Below, piece after piece: positions 13,133 through 26,020 of a DNA stretch of 64,000 nucleotides (positions within the stretch are counted from its first letter, which is position 1; each line of letters begins with the position of its first letter). This DNA comes from Calonectria ilicicola (taxonomy: Eukaryota > Ascomycota > Sordariomycetes > Hypocreales > Nectriaceae). The notes under the pieces are model-generated. The model had not been told where the DNA came from, made no database searches, and saw only the letters and a program-made list of their open reading frames with translations. The DNA is taken from assembly GCA_020809705.1 (NCBI GenBank), contig CP085831.1, positions 2,108,001 through 2,172,000 on the forward strand, read 5' to 3'. The position numbers and the translations under genes were made by a program.

Positions 13133-13372
13133 TTAGACGTGGCCTTGTTCATCAGGTTCCTTGACCAAACTAATCCACTTGTCTTCTTTGCCCTTGGGCC
13201 GGTAGCCTTTCAGAAGTTTTACAAGGTCCGCGTTTGTGATTTGTAGACCCCATAGCGATTTTTCGAGATTTTCAGCGGGTTCTTGGCCTTTGGAAGGAGT
13301 TGCACTGGAGGATGATTGCTTATTCCATTTATGCCACAAGTGCACGCCCAATGTGAGAAAGAAGCCGGGCAT
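13133..13372 (-). pseudogene. Fragment of a conserved fungal protein (possible remnant)
   Basis: A 79-residue ORF beginning MPGFFLTLGVHLWHKWNK and ending LLKGYRPKGKEDKWISLVK followed by EPDEQGHV. The end resembles, from memory, a motif in uncharacterised fungal proteins in which a 'YRP...EDKW' segment is followed by a basic beta-strand region; here the stop comes directly after EPDEQGHV. The frame extends upstream of the Met for about 13 codons without a further start. It may be a small gene or a truncated remnant. No function is claimed. Confidence 0.35.
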
Positions 13373-14009
13373 GATGTCGGTGGGGATTATGTTTCTCGGG
13401 AAAGCATTAAATGAAGAAGATTGTATCTACTAAATATCAGTTGGGGGGATATTACTTGCTTTAAAGGTCCAAAAATCTAGCTTGCCATAGCCTCGCTACA
13501 ATTATTTATAGCACCCTACATGTAGTACTCGGCCCACAGCTATGTGCATCTTCCTTCGGGTGGACGAGGCTAGCGTGTAAAGCCACAACGAATAAGCAAA
13601 TGTGGAGGCATTTGGGGATGATGGAGCATTCAGCTAGCTCAAAGTGTTTCTATCCTCCGCTACTGAGGGACTTTGGAAATGGCGGGGCGATTGAGGATGA
13701 TGCTTTGTGTCCGAACCAACCAGGTTGAGAAAACTGACGATGCCCCGCTGAGCCAAGGATGTGAATGCCTTGCAGGATTGGTCCACACTTTCCACATTGT
13801 TCAGCTGTCAGATTTCAACTTGGATATGGATACAAATTTATTCGCACTCACTCATCGTACAAATATGCAAAGATTCCGTATTTGTAGACATATAATTTAA
13901 ACACCGAGGAACATATGTACAGAAAATGGTTTGTATTGTACGCGCACTCACTATCTGTAAGACACAAGGCCTTGTAGGCTGCCGAGTTCAAATGCGCCTA
14001 CCTAATATT
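13373..14009. other. Intergenic, nothing seen
   Basis: About 640 bp downstream of the insulysin gene. The 75-codon + ORF at 13673-13900 has no support. Confidence 0.5.
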
Positions 14010-17000
14010 TCAAATCATAAACTCGGTTATGTCCTTCACAGGCTGTGGTCCTGGGCTTGCTGCGAGTTTTGACTTGAAAACACGTACATCGGTAATTTCT
14101 GTCGTATTCTGAACCGCGGTTATGCCATCCCTGGTTGTTTCTTTGCTGACGCCATTTTTCTGTGCCGTTTCTCTCGTAGACCGAACATCATTCTCATTCA
14201 TGGTCTGATGATCATTTTCCATACGTTGCTTCACCTTTTGGGCATGGATATGAACTGACAAACGGGCTCGTTGATTGGAAAAAGGATGCAAGTATTTGTT
14301 GAAAAATGCAACCATATCCGCTTTCGTGAGAGATTTGATGTTTTCGACCTCCTTTTCGGCTGTGAAGTATCTGTTAGCATGGCCATAACTGTTGCATCGA
14401 ATATGTTACTTGCCATATCCAAAGTCATAGTATTCATTCTGGATCTGCTCGCAGAGCTGTGAAGTCTCCTCATCGAGGTCTTTTGGCTTCTCCAGCCGCT
14501 TACCGATCAAGCTCTGCTTTTGTTTCTCAAGGTCATGCTCGGAGATGTTGTTCAAGACCTCGTTAAATCTATCTAAAAAGGATTCGATTCTTGAGTCCAG
14601 ATAGCCTGGTAAAGATTCGCCTTGTATCAAAAAGTAGACCCCACCAGTAGTGAATGAAGATCGAGTCGTGCACCATACAACATATCCGAGTTGTTCCTTG
14701 GTTCTAAGCTGATCGAAAAAGGATTCAGATAGTAGCTGCTGAACCAACAGTGTTTTAGCACGAATTTCGCGATTGCGCCGGTCACCTGTGCAAAACCATG
14801 TGTCCACACAGTTGTTGATATTGGAGGGATCTTTATGAACCTGATTGTACACAAAGTTTGAGCCTGGTGGCAATAGAAGTGACCGAGATACGTGCCACTG
14901 ATTTTGATTGAGAGCACGAGGTTTCAGAATAGATTGGACCATATTCGTCAAACTCAAGGCATCTTCTTTGTCCAAGTTTCCATGTACACAAATCTCAATG
15001 TAGAGTTGATCAAGGATCTCCTGGTGGAATTTCTGAATGGCCTCAGTGGTGATGTAAGGCAATTCCTTGAATAGGTCTTGCTTGATATAGCGTTTGGCAT
15101 CCGTGTTCAACCATGCATGGTAATCATCAGCCTGCTCGTATGGGGGCTTTATCTGCCACTCGTTATATTTCTGCCCAAGTTTCTCTTTGGCAATCATGAA
15201 TCTCTCTGGTTTGATCTGGATATTGCGGATGGTTGAAATCACTTCTTCTAACAGCGAACCAAGCTTGTCGTTGTATCCTTTGATTTCAACAAACAAACCA
15301 TGGGTGTTCAAGTCGAATTTGCAATTGAGACCGGCCAATGACGCAGCATGAAGGGACTCATTGAGGGCATCACAAACAATATCAGAGAATAACTTGGCCT
15401 TGACCATGTTATCAGCGGATACACGCACGAGCGGTGTCTTTAGGTAAATAGTGACGTTGGCGCGGGGAACCCAGAATGTGTCATCCTTCTTCCACCATGT
15501 TCGAGCATAAGAATCGTTGCGAAGAAGTCGAAAACCCAGAGCAGGCTTTTTAATTTCTTGCTTATGTACGGTCAACTGGCTTGGAATGAACTTGTTCCTC
15601 TCTGGCAGAAAAAGTTCAGGAATTCGCTGATCAGGGCTGATTGATGCGGCTTCCTGAATCTTCGCCATGAATTCCTTAGGGATGTCTCCGTAGCGGTATT
15701 CAGTTGAATACCACTTTTCTCGTTCATTCAAACTTCCAGGATAATTCTGAGACACAACAATCATGCGGAAGTTGTCTGGACGCAGGGTAACTAGGCCTTC
15801 TTCAATGTATTGAGGCTCAAAAACTCGCATACGTGCGTTAATGTCAAGCAGCCATTCTCGTGGTATGGGGCCCTGCATTTGACTGCTAATTCTTCGTGTC
15901 AATTCAATAGGAGATGTTTCCTGTCGAAAGTCGAATTCTATGTCACCCATTTGCTTTTTCTCTTGGAAAATCCATTCTGGGATTGGCTTTTCTCGGAGAA
16001 GATTGATGTACTGGAAAACGACTTTGACGATTTCCGTATAGTTCTTCAGACCCTATACTTCTATATTAGAAACCGCGTTTATCCGGGAAAAAAGTCATCT
16101 TCGCACTTACCTCGTCCGTGAGATCTATATCAATCAGAAAGATATCAGGACTGCCGGGAGAGGTGTTATATGCACCCGCTACCAACGCAGTGGCCCATCC
16201 TTTTGATTTGATGTATGAGTAAATACTTCCATGGCCTTCATGACCAATTAGGTGCCCTATGAGCCGACCAGGACAACAAGCAAACATATGCTCCTGATCA
16301 AGGAAAGGGAAGCAAAGCAGCAGCTTTTTCAAATCTAGGATTGGCTTCGCAAAGCATTGTTTGCCAAGGTCAGACTTTCGTAGCGGAGGTTCATCTGACC
16401 ACCTATTTGGTTTGAGAGAGCTGTTGGTAATTGGAGAGAAAAGTTCAGTGACCCAGTTTTGAAGGACGTCAAGCGACTCCTTACCCAGAACCACAAGGCT
16501 CATTCTATTAGCGGAGTAATGGTCAGAAAAGAACTTGGTAAACTTGTCTCGAATATTGATGCCTTTTGCCTCCGGCAAAGTCTTCAGCGTTTGGATATTT
16601 CCAACATTGAACTGACAGAACGGATGCTTTGGATTTGAAAGAGACTTTTGAAGTTGCCAAAGTCGCCAATCATCAAGTTGTAGGTAGCCTTTGTGCTCAG
16701 AGTCAACAGCGTTCAATTCTCGCTCCAGTCGGTCTTTATCGAAGAGAGGCTCAATAAAAAACTGGGAGAAGCGATCAAGAGCGCCATGTAAAGGGGATGA
16801 ATTTTGACCAAATTCCCCAATTGTATCCTCACACTGGGCAGCAACATCAAGGTAATAGACAGTAAATGTTTGGTAGGTAGCTGCGTTGTAACGCCCTGAA
16901 TTTGCGGATAGATATTTGCTATACTCATTTTCGACAGGGAATTTCTTTGTACCCATAAACAGCAGCTTTTAGAATTTATCAGTAATGAGAATATAAAACC

Positions 17001-17294
17001 TCGGGAGTGTATTGGTAAACATGGTATTGTGAAACTTACATGCTCAACAGCATGGGCCATGCCAGGCATGTCAGGTTCGTCGCTAAAATTTCCAACATGG
17101 GCATTGAGAGCAGCGCTGGCCTTGTCTGTATCTGGATCATGAATAAGAAACACCTCAAGGCCATTTTCCAATCGAATAAGCCGATAATCTCGCTTGTCAA
17201 TTAAAGGTTTCTCCAGCTGCTCCGTGACAAGTTTTACTTGAGAAGGGAGCTGGTCACAGCGGACAGGCACTTCCTGGATCCTGGACGGAGACAT
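14010..17294 (-). CDS. Insulysin-type M16 metallopeptidase (insulin-degrading enzyme family)
   Basis: Four exons: 17294-17040, 16965-16111, 16052-14414 and 14359-14010, joining to 1032 residues, the usual size for fungal insulysins. The inverted zinc motif HxxEH is intact (HAVEH, residues 81-85) and is cut by intron 1 directly after its last His. The distal zinc ligand region follows (LERELNAVDSEHKGYL). Other marks are LLFMGTKKFPVENEYSKYL, FFIEPLF, HYSANRMSLVVLG, IGHEGHGSIYSYIKSKGW, TKEQLGYVVWC and the C-terminal AEKEVENIKSLTKADM. The protein should be a cytosolic or peroxisomal oligopeptidase; yeast relatives (Ste23, Axl1) trim a-factor. Intron 3 (14360-14413) is best read as a GC-AG intron (GCAAGT..CACAG with GCTAAC upstream). 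All other frames agree. The gene looks complete. Confidence 0.95.
14360..14413 (-). other. Probable GC-AG intron in the insulysin gene
   Basis: On the minus strand the exon ends TATG and the intron begins GCAAGT, the consensus for the rare GC donor class. It runs 54 bp through a GCTAAC branch site to CACAG. This splice gives ..DFGY-AEKEVENI.., which fits the family. The alternative GT donor four bases further on would need a 39-bp intron whose acceptor falls on the branch site. Confidence 0.7.
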
Positions 17295-19064
17295 GGTGTT
17301 TTGATAGCGATTTTTGATTGGGTCTCGTAGGATATTGATTTGTAAAATGATCTGATTGAAGTCGAACTTGTAACTAACTGGGAGGTAATTAAATTGAAGT
17401 AAATGGTCGGCAGCGTCGGACTTTATACTTCAAATCTTTTAACAGATGCAAAGCTCAACATTGATGCTACTTCAAGTCAGAGAGATTTCATATCATGAAT
17501 AACGGTAAGCTCGGAGGTGTGAATCCGCAGGAAATTGTCACATACAATGACTTTGGTTGGACGCATTAGGAGGGGTCGGTGAGAGTGAGGCGCGTCAAGT
17601 TGAAACTGCACACGCGTTGGCGGGGCAGACCTGATCGAAGTCAGTGCGCATAAGCACTAGTTATATGCCAATTTTCAATGACTGATTTGCTAGAGCTTCT
17701 TGTTTTTGCCAATAGCTAAGATGTGAATGACAAATCTGGCATATTGTAGGACTCTGGCATTACAACGTTCTCCGCCCCATAGATGACAACTGCATAACTA
17801 ACTGTTATAATTGGATTTTGGATAGATTAGGAAAAGATTTCGATATAATGCGCCTCACTTTCAACCTTGCGAGACACGTGCTGAGCTCGTGTTTGTTTTG
17901 ATGACGTGGATTGTTTTTCTAACGGTTAAACTTGCAAATTTCAAAATGCACAAAAAAAAAAAAAAAAAAAAAGAGACATGAATTGAATAATCAGAGCTAA
18001 TGGTAATGAATTATTTAGAATCAAATTCCATTATGCCTAGTCAATTAGAAATTACGCGGTCAGACTGTTTGACGGCTTGACGATTGTGCAACTCGCCTTG
18101 TACCAGACTCAACCCGTGTGTCCATTCAGGCTCCTGGAGCACGAGCATCGCATTTAATTTAAACTATGAATATTTGCGGTCAAATTGAACTAGCCATCAA
18201 CTTCATGATTTACGCTCAAGCGACAAAAGAGTCTAAAATTAGACGACTTGAAAGCGTTGAAGGCCCTATAACTGCATAATTAGATCCCAGGCAAAGCAAC
18301 ACCAGACCGAGGCAGTCTTTCTAAATAGTGAACTTGCAGTCTTGACACACCAATTTCGGGCATTGTGTCGTCATGATGACGATCTGCCAGTCGTCTCATA
18401 CCATCCGCAATGAAGGCTGCCTTGTTTGCTATCCACTGGTCTGAGTAATCGACATTATCCATGCCATCTTGGAAGACATCAACGTTTCAATCCCCCTAGA
18501 ATGAGACTCGGCCCAGATGATTAGACTTTCTCATATCAAATTTTCTATTATCCATAAATTCAACTTTAGACCCAATTGAGGCTTGTGAATCAGATAGAAG
18601 AATTTGCGGGATTTGCGTTATTCTTGGTTCTAAATGGTCCACTTGGCAGTATTGGGCTAATAATGGACCAGAGTGTGCTCCATTTTATTGATGTCAAATA
18701 TCAAATCATTTAAATGCCAATCATTGGGTCTGTACCGGCTGAGTATGGCCATCCGATGAGACATGCCATGTTATCTAGGATGCGCAGGCAACAAGGGGAG
18801 TCGGGGCGCTAAACCCGACCCGGTGAATTGGGAATTAGGTGGACTTTTGGCGTGCTATCGTTCTCCGTTATAGCGGCTAATAGCACCATTTACAGAAATC
18901 GAGTGTGTGGGTGGACCCCTCATGTGTCGTACTCGACATAACAACCTCGGTGTGAGCCGTCAGCTTATACTCCACCGGTCGCATTCTTTCGCGCATAAAG
19001 GCGAATTGGATTCCTAAGATTTCCCTGCCGAGTAGACTGGCAATTGAAGCTCAAAAGTGTCAAA
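17295..19064. other. Intergenic; includes a poly-A run
   Basis: About 1.8 kb of AT-rich DNA, with a run of 21 A at 17952-17972. No gene is supported. It holds the upstream regions of the divergent insulysin and carboxylesterase genes. Confidence 0.6.
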
Positions 19065-21066
19065 ATGCCATCCACGCAGAGTACCGAGACGGCTCCCACT
19101 GTCGAGTTACCTACCCACGAGGCCCCAAGCCGTCTCCAGACCGTAGTCGGTAAACAGTCGCCCGTATCACCCGACCTTGAGGAGTTCCGCGGCATTCCCT
19201 ACGGAGTAGTTCATGATCGATGGGAGCACTCTCAGCTACGTACTCAGCTTCCAAAGGATGAGTTCAACGCCACTAAAAACGGGTCAGCTACATTCCTCGG
19301 TGGATAGAGAGCGATTAAAAACAAACTGCTCACACTCTTGTAGGCCCAAATGTCCCCAGCCATCGGAGCCGAACAACTCGCGCACTTTTCAGTCGTATCT
19401 CCCATTTCCCGACGATGAGGAGTCGGAGCTTGAATGCCTCAACCTGTTTGTTATTCGACCCAGCCCTGCGGCTCTGAAGCGACAGGGCATCGATCCAACC
19501 ACAGCCCGGCTCCCAGTCTTGGTGTGGATTCATGGCGGCGGCTTGGCCTTTGGTGCTGCGACCGACCCCATGTGGGGTAAGTTATTCGCCAGGTGATGTT
19601 TTGCATGAAGTAGTCTCACACACTGTTGCCAGACCCGTCTCGCCTCGTGTTGCGATCAATCACCAACAAGGCCCCCATAATCACTGTCTCCATCAATTAT
19701 CGACTCAACATTTTCGGTTTCGCTGCCTCCACGGACCTACTGAAGAACCAAGACCCTAATTCTGTCCGTGGCCTCAACTTTGGCCTTCACGACCAAAAAG
19801 TGGCTTTAGAATGGGTTTCCCGAAACATCGCAGCCTTTGGGGGCGACTCGCAGAGAATAACCATTGGTGGACAGTCTGCGGGGTCCGTGTCTGTGCAGTA
19901 CCATCTTATGGAGGCAGAAACGAGTTCGGGCAAGCAACTCTTCAGACGAGCAATTATGGAATCCGGCGCATTCGGAACCCTTGGCCCAAATCCAATTGGA
20001 GAAGCGGATGAAAAATGGGAAGCATTGTGTAAACACTTGGGCGTGGAGACTAGCGACAATGAGCACCACAGAGTGGACCAACTTCGAAAGCTCCCTCCCA
20101 AGACTCTACTCGATGCGGTTGGCAGCCTTAGAATGGCCAACTTTCCAATATATTTTGACAACATTACCGTGTTTCCAGGAACGCCCATTAAGGGAGACAT
20201 CAAAGTTGACCTAGGGCCTGTAGAACCTTTGGCAGATTCAACCCGATCAGCCTCTGCCCGCATAGATACGCTCGTAGGTGTTACAGACAGAGAGGTAAGC
20301 TTTCTAGTAATAGGGAGAGATTTCTACTAACAGAAGTTAGATGGGAGATTTCATGCTTCCAATGTCGGTGAGTTGGAATCAAATTCGACCAGTATTCGAA
20401 AAAGCGTACCCCGACCCAATCTTGCGATCTAAGGTGCTGGATTTATACGATTTATCCGAAGCTACATCTCCCCAAGACCTCCGCAACGGATTGGTATCCT
20501 TCATTAATGACTACATATTCGAAATCCCAGCGCACCAGGCAAGAGTCTCCCTCAAAGCTCGTCGTCATGTGGTTAGTGAGCCAGAGGATAAGAGCGTTCA
20601 TGCTTTTCACGTAGCCTTCGGAAACCCGTTTCCAGGCCCCTTTCAACGGTTATCCCATCACTGCGTGGAGATGATTTATCTATTTAAGGCATTTCACGAT
20701 GCACTTATTCTAGCTAATGAAGGCATCACCAAACCATACCAGGATCCAAACGACCCTATCCAAGAATCAGGCATCCAACAAGAAACGTCATCCTCGACGC
20801 AAGGAGAAGAGACCCAGTATAAACGTACAAATATTCAGCTTTGCCACGCAGTTCAAGACCACTGGCTTGATTTCATCGGGCTTGATGATCTTCGGGGTGA
20901 AGGTGCGTTAGATGAAGTCACCGTATTTGGGGAAAGCCGAGAGACAAGAATCGAAAGCCTCGTGGACACGCCGTCGTGGAAGAAGCGAATTCATCGCTGG
21001 AATGATGCTGGAGAAGACCTTAATGCTATGTGGCAGGCTCAGCACAGTCTTCGAGACCTCAAGTAG
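19065..21066 (+). CDS. Type B carboxylesterase
   Basis: Exons 19065-19282, 19344-19576, 19633-20294 and 20341-21066 give 612 residues. An in-frame ATG at 19044 would add seven residues; the second is preferred because of its AAAATG context. The fold is alpha/beta hydrolase: EFRGIPYG near the N-terminus, oxyanion-hole HGGG, SINYRLNIFGF, then the nucleophile elbow GGQSAGS with Ser232. LSHHCVEMIYLF near residue 500 probably carries the catalytic His. There is no signal peptide, so it is likely intracellular. Members hydrolyse carboxylic esters; the substrate cannot be read from sequence. It is convergent with the rhodopsin-like gene (219 bp apart). Intron phases all agree and the gene looks intact. 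Confidence 0.92.
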
Positions 21067-21284
21067 ATCTCAAGACCAACACACGGATATCATTTTGAAA
21101 ATAGAATGGATAATTTCTCATTTCTTCCTAACCTCTTCTTGATTGTTCATCATGTATGCCATTTTTCATTGATTTTGGAGAATTCATGTGAAACCAACAC
21201 TTTTGCATGCTAGTTTTGCTTAATATAGCCATTTTATTCCAATTGCAAAATTTACTTCTAATTATTTATTACCGTCCAATTATT

Positions 21285-22457
21285 TTAAGCCATCATAGAC
21301 GCTTGAGATGTTTGAAAATCTTGACTGTTCTTTGTGGATCCGTGTCGGCTACTTGACATGCTTCCAAGTCGTCTCCATTTCAAGGATACACCACGAAGCA
21401 AGGGCCGTAATGGAGGTAGTGAAACTATAACAATTTGAGATGTAATTTCACCCCATGCCATAATATCTATAATTCATCAGTATTGAGTCAATGGGATCAA
21501 ACGCCATGTCTGTTGAAATGGTAGCAACTTACACGTTGTCCAGTCAGTAACTGAATGTAGCGTTAAAATAAATCGAGCAATACTCGCAAATATCGTTAAA
21601 GCGCCGAGTAGAAATAGACAAGTCAGCCCAATCTTTTCTCTTTTAGGAAGAGACTTCAGCGTCGGCAGCATGCCAAATGGCAATATAAACACTAGTGTAG
21701 CAGAAATTGTGAGTTTATGCGGTATAGCCGAATGTGAATCTCTTACCGAATACTTCTGAGATCACACCAAGAGACCAATTTATGTGCCATGGGGTTGAAA
21801 TGTACAAAATTGAACAGGTAGGGTTTGCTGCCCTGAGGATCATGCTGTTAGTAAACCATTTTCGGTTTTATCCGTACTTGACGCTAGAGTGACGAACCAA
21901 TTTACTGCTATCGGAAGGCCACACCAGAATAAGTCCAAGCACGCTGTTATTATAAATGCGCACACATTATACGCGGCTACTGCGTATAAATATAGCCTCA
22001 ACTTTTCCTCTGATATTGGAAATACGTCATAGTAAAACATCAAGAGACTAAATCTTGGGAAGTAGAAGCTCAAATCGAATATTAAACCGGTCGCGTAGAA
22101 ATACTATGGCTCTTGTTAATCATTTACAGTGAAAGTAGATGGAGGAACCTACCTTGGCGCTGCCATAATTAAGATAGTCAAGGTAGCTTGTCACTCCATT
22201 GGAGATGACGTATGCATCTCCAATAATCAATGCCAGATAGAAAACTAATCCGAGGATGAGGAAAATTTCCGATAACCAAAAGGATATCGTGTTCTTCCGT
22301 ACGCGAGCTATAAGTCGGGTGACTATTATAGCAATGGACACTAAAGCTAAGCTCCATTCAACTGCCTACAACATATAGTCAGTAAATCTGATGTGTATTT
22401 GGTAGCGATGGCATGCTGTGAAATTTTCCATACAACATATTCTTTTGGAGATACCAT
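21285..22457 (-). CDS. Fungal rhodopsin-like 7-TM membrane protein
   Basis: Six small exons: 22457-22434, 22365-22153, 22103-21883, 21832-21747, 21691-21533 and 21466-21285, joining to 294 residues. The first exon codes only eight residues (MVSPKEYV) and joins to AVEWSLALVSIAIIVTRLIAR. The pattern is that of the fungal 'rhodopsin domain' / PTH11-related integral membrane proteins: seven hydrophobic stretches, the third-helix region DLSFYFPRFSLLMFYYDVFP, then INWSLGVISEVFVFILPFGMLPTLKSLPKREKIGL. The C-terminus is Ser-rich and cytosolic by analogy. There is no CFEM domain and no retinal lysine that I can identify. A role in signal sensing is possible but not shown. Intron 3 has a weak donor (GTCAAG), so that border is the least certain. 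Confidence 0.82.
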
Positions 22458-24775
22458 CTCGATGAATCTGCGCTATTTTGGCGAAAAGGTATTGTTAGCC
22501 CAGACAATTTAACAAGGCATCATGGGTTTTGTCGGAGTGGATACAGGTGTTGGTGGGGCGCCGAGGGTGGGTTGGTGATTTTTATGTATTACTCTTCGCT
22601 ATGAGATGGCTGGAATTTGGGATCAACTTAAATTCCAAGACAAGGCAGAGTCCCGACCAGTAACTTCATTCCCTTTTTTCCCGACAAAGTTCGGCTTTCC
22701 AATCAGTAGGGTTCTGATGAAAGCATATTTAACGCTAACTGGCGTTTTGCGGATATCGTTTCAAATCTTGATGCTTTCGCTCAAACACTCCAACTCAAAT
22801 GGGGGACCATCATTTTTTGACCAGATGAATCAAGTTGCCTCTGGGTAAAGGTAAATATGAAACTAAACTGCCTGTAAATGCATATCAAGCACTAGAAGGG
22901 AGCAAAGACTCAACAGTGTTTTGGATACGTGGAGTTTGGATCTAGGCTAGACACTGGTGAAGGGGAAGGGAAGGGGCAATCCGACCGCCACCACCAAATC
23001 GAGACGTGCCTAGATCTTTGGTGTCAACGTATAATTCCCAGCCGCCTCATAATTTGTCACACTAAACAAATTCAGTTTTCCGTTAAATCCGAGACATGTT
23101 CTGGGTCCAGTGACTGATTGGGCCGTGGCATATTCCTGTACCCTGCTACCTTGAGCTGATCTGGTACAAGATCATCAGGGATGTGCACATGCAAGTTTTG
23201 CAATTCATGATACGGCGAAGCCCCCGCTGAGGACCAGATGTGCATTTATCCTCGCAGAACAAGACTTTTCAGACATGAGCAAGAATTGTTTTTCAGTGTC
23301 GCAATCAAACACGATTCAGTATTCCGACACAGATAGCTATATCTTGCATTCAAGCCTGCTAATCTGTATCGCTCTATGTGGACGCGTAATTGCCCGGGAC
23401 ATGGGCACCTTTCATAGAGACGGTATTCGCGGTGCTCTACCGCCAATTGGAAGCATTGCGCTGGGTGTTGAACTCACTGAATTCCAGAAGGGACTGCTGC
23501 TCCAATCTAACAAAAGAAGAGAGTTTATTGGTGCAAAGCTTGAAGAGGTCTGGAAGTCAAGACACTACGTGTGGCTTTGTGGGACAGTCTCGCCGAGCAT
23601 GGGCCAAAACCCATCATGGGGAACGAAAGAGGCTAGTGAGCCAAAAGGAAGTGGAGGCAAAAAAAACATACAATAGCGAGGATTCCCCGGTCGTCACCGA
23701 CCCGAGTACTAATTCGCCGCTTCTCAACTTGACTATAGGAGAGCGGACGGGATCCCGTATTTTCTGAGAGCTATGGTCGTATGTGGAAGCTGTCACTACA
23801 CAGTAGCGTTATATTGAAAGGCAAGATTAACCAGGAGGCTGGGTTCTAGTGTTAGGTTTTCTACTTGTAATCGAAAAACCCCGTCAGGGTACCAAAATGC
23901 TCGGAAACCAAACTTAGGCAAACCAAAATCTATCCTCATTTCCAGAGCTGAGCCCCTACTGCCTTAGACTGACCTCAAGCTGAGCCCCCCTGGGTTTAGG
24001 TCAAACGCAACAATCCTGTCCAGGATCCTAATATGGGCTTGGTTTTGGGCCAGGACTTGGTTTATTTGAGATTATTTTATTTGTGAGGGGCTTTCTATTC
24101 ATAGGATATATCAACATTTGCTGTGTGGAATGAAAGGTCTGGTTTGCAAAGTCTAATCCAGGACCCAGACGGATACGGCACAACCATAAATCCCTCGCTA
24201 GAAGTCAGTTCGTAACAATAACTACCAATGAAGCATATGAATCTAACCAAAGAATCATGTGCCTGAGAATTGGGCGTTAGCTGGAACGGCCTGTTCCACG
24301 TCATCCAACAAGGACAACGGTAAGGACCAAAATTGCAGATCGGATTAGGCACATTAGTTTGAGTAACAAAGAATATTATGTCTAATAATTGGTCGATCGG
24401 TCAGAAAGATCAATGGAAGGTGGCCAAATTGTATTGAGAGTTGGTTATGCCCCAGGTGGCAGCAACTCCCAGAAGTCTAACATACGGTTCGATTCTCGTA
24501 TGTTTGCGGGCTATGTGCATCAGCGCAAGATGCTCTATGGATATATGACAAGGGTACTTACAATATTGTAATGTAATGAGAGTATGTGAACTGTTCGTCA
24601 ATTTGAAGTCTTACAGAGACAGTTCAATGTTGGCCCAGTAGTATTTCACCCTAGGCGTGAATCCAATGCGTTGTATCTTGCTAAAATGCAAAAGACTTCC
24701 CCTTTGCTCTAAAGGTAACTTAGCTTTATTTCATAGATTTTTTATATAATTTTTATTCTTACTATTTGATACCTT
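22458..24775. other. Gene-poor stretch
   Basis: About 2.3 kb. Overlapping + ORFs at 23275-23767 reach 133 codons but have no motif or splice structure. The sequence at 24480-24505 has a GGTTCGATTC box but no convincing tRNA fold around it. Confidence 0.5.
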
Positions 24776-25315
24776 ATCAAAGAATATATAACCTCGTTAG
24801 CCCTAGGATTAGCACCACATCTTACTACAAAGGTAGCATCTAAATTAGTTCTCCTAGCTATCCTCGCTACTAATGTCTCCAACAGCTACATTAATATCGA
24901 ATACATCTATATTAGAATCATACAAAAGATCAAGGCCACTGACCAAATCACAGCCAACCCGTTCAAGCCCTACACCATCTAACTAACTTACATCACCATC
25001 TTCCAAATCATCAGCTTCATCTTCCCAAACACTATCCCCATCTTTAATCCCCTTATATCAATCAGCTCAGTAACAATATATACCTCGTTTACCTACCGAA
25101 TCAGCGGTGTTATCTGGTTCAACTAGAACATAGGCAACTATAACAATGGCCGGAAGCAAGTTTACCTCCTCATCATCAACGTTCTTCTGATTTGTTCTGC
25201 ATTTTTCTTGAACGGGGTCGGTATTTGGTCTTCCATCACTAAGCTCTTGGATGTTTTTGCTCACGGTACTGCTGTACGAGGCAGCTTCACCTGTGGTGAC
25301 GATTCCTCGCTATAG
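24776..25315 (+). pseudogene. Decayed Mtr-like amino-acid transporter, C-terminal part
   Basis: One frame stays readable for about 180 codons with only two stops (TAA at 24980-24982, TAG at 25124-25126) before a terminal TAG at 25313-25315. The translated pattern follows the C-terminal half of fungal Aa_trans transporters such as Neurospora Mtr: a helix followed by YINIEYIYIRIIQKIKATD, then a helix ending in IPIFNPLISI, the TYRISGVIWF segment, NNGRKQVYLLIINVLL, FFLNGVGIWSSI and a final GSFTCGDDSSL. The N-terminal 60% is not found upstream. Local AT enrichment and Trp-to-stop type changes suit decay by point mutation, possibly repeat-induced. It cannot make a functional permease. Confidence 0.6.
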
Positions 25316-26020
25316 GGAGAGGCGTCCGATTAGGCAGTATATATTCAAACTTGGTATATTACAAATAGACTTTTCTTTATAAGAACCAACCCACTTTTAA
25401 CTTGAACCGGACTATCAGTGATATACAAACATCCCATGACAATAGTGAAATCAACCATGGAGAAGCCAGTGTTAAAACTCTAACGGTCTCAAAACTTCTA
25501 CCATGATCGATATACCAAAGTCCCATGTCAATAAATTTTATCATCCTTATTTGTCACACACAAAGGCGGTCTCAGTATCCAATGCAGCCTCTGACACCCG
25601 GAACTGTGATGTTATTGTTGTTGTTCGATTAGTGATTAGGGTTTGACAATAGCCACAAGCAAGAAATCTCTTGCTTGGCAAGTACACATGTGGCAATTTA
25701 GAACGCCCTGTTGCTTGTCACGCGGCCCCCTTTGATTTGCCGTGGTTTGCGCCACGAACTACTAGGATCCACCTCTGAAGCGATGGGTGCGGTCAGAGCT
25801 GCCAATCGCAGATGTCTAACAATCAGGCTATGCCAGCCAGCAAATAAGTCGCCGCCACGAGGAAACCCCGTCAGTACAGACACTTCTTATCAAGTTGAAC
25901 CAGAAATAGCTTAAAAGAGTCGCGATTTCACGCCTCTCACCCTAAGGGGAGGGCCTAACTGTCGCTTCAACACCTACTTTATACATCATTTTTCAGCACC
26001 TGGGAATATTCTAATCATCG
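25316..26020. other. Intergenic, upstream of membrane protein
   Basis: No gene is seen. A TATA-like TTTATACAT lies at about 25978-25986, some 40 bp before the start codon at 26021. Confidence 0.5.

Noticed and set aside
23275..23767. Two overlapping + ORFs of 133 and 125 codons
   Set aside because: They lie in different frames over the same bases and neither shows a recognisable domain.
24480..24505. GGTTCGATTC box suggesting a tRNA
   Set aside because: Flanking arms pair only in part and no A box or acceptor stem could be placed.
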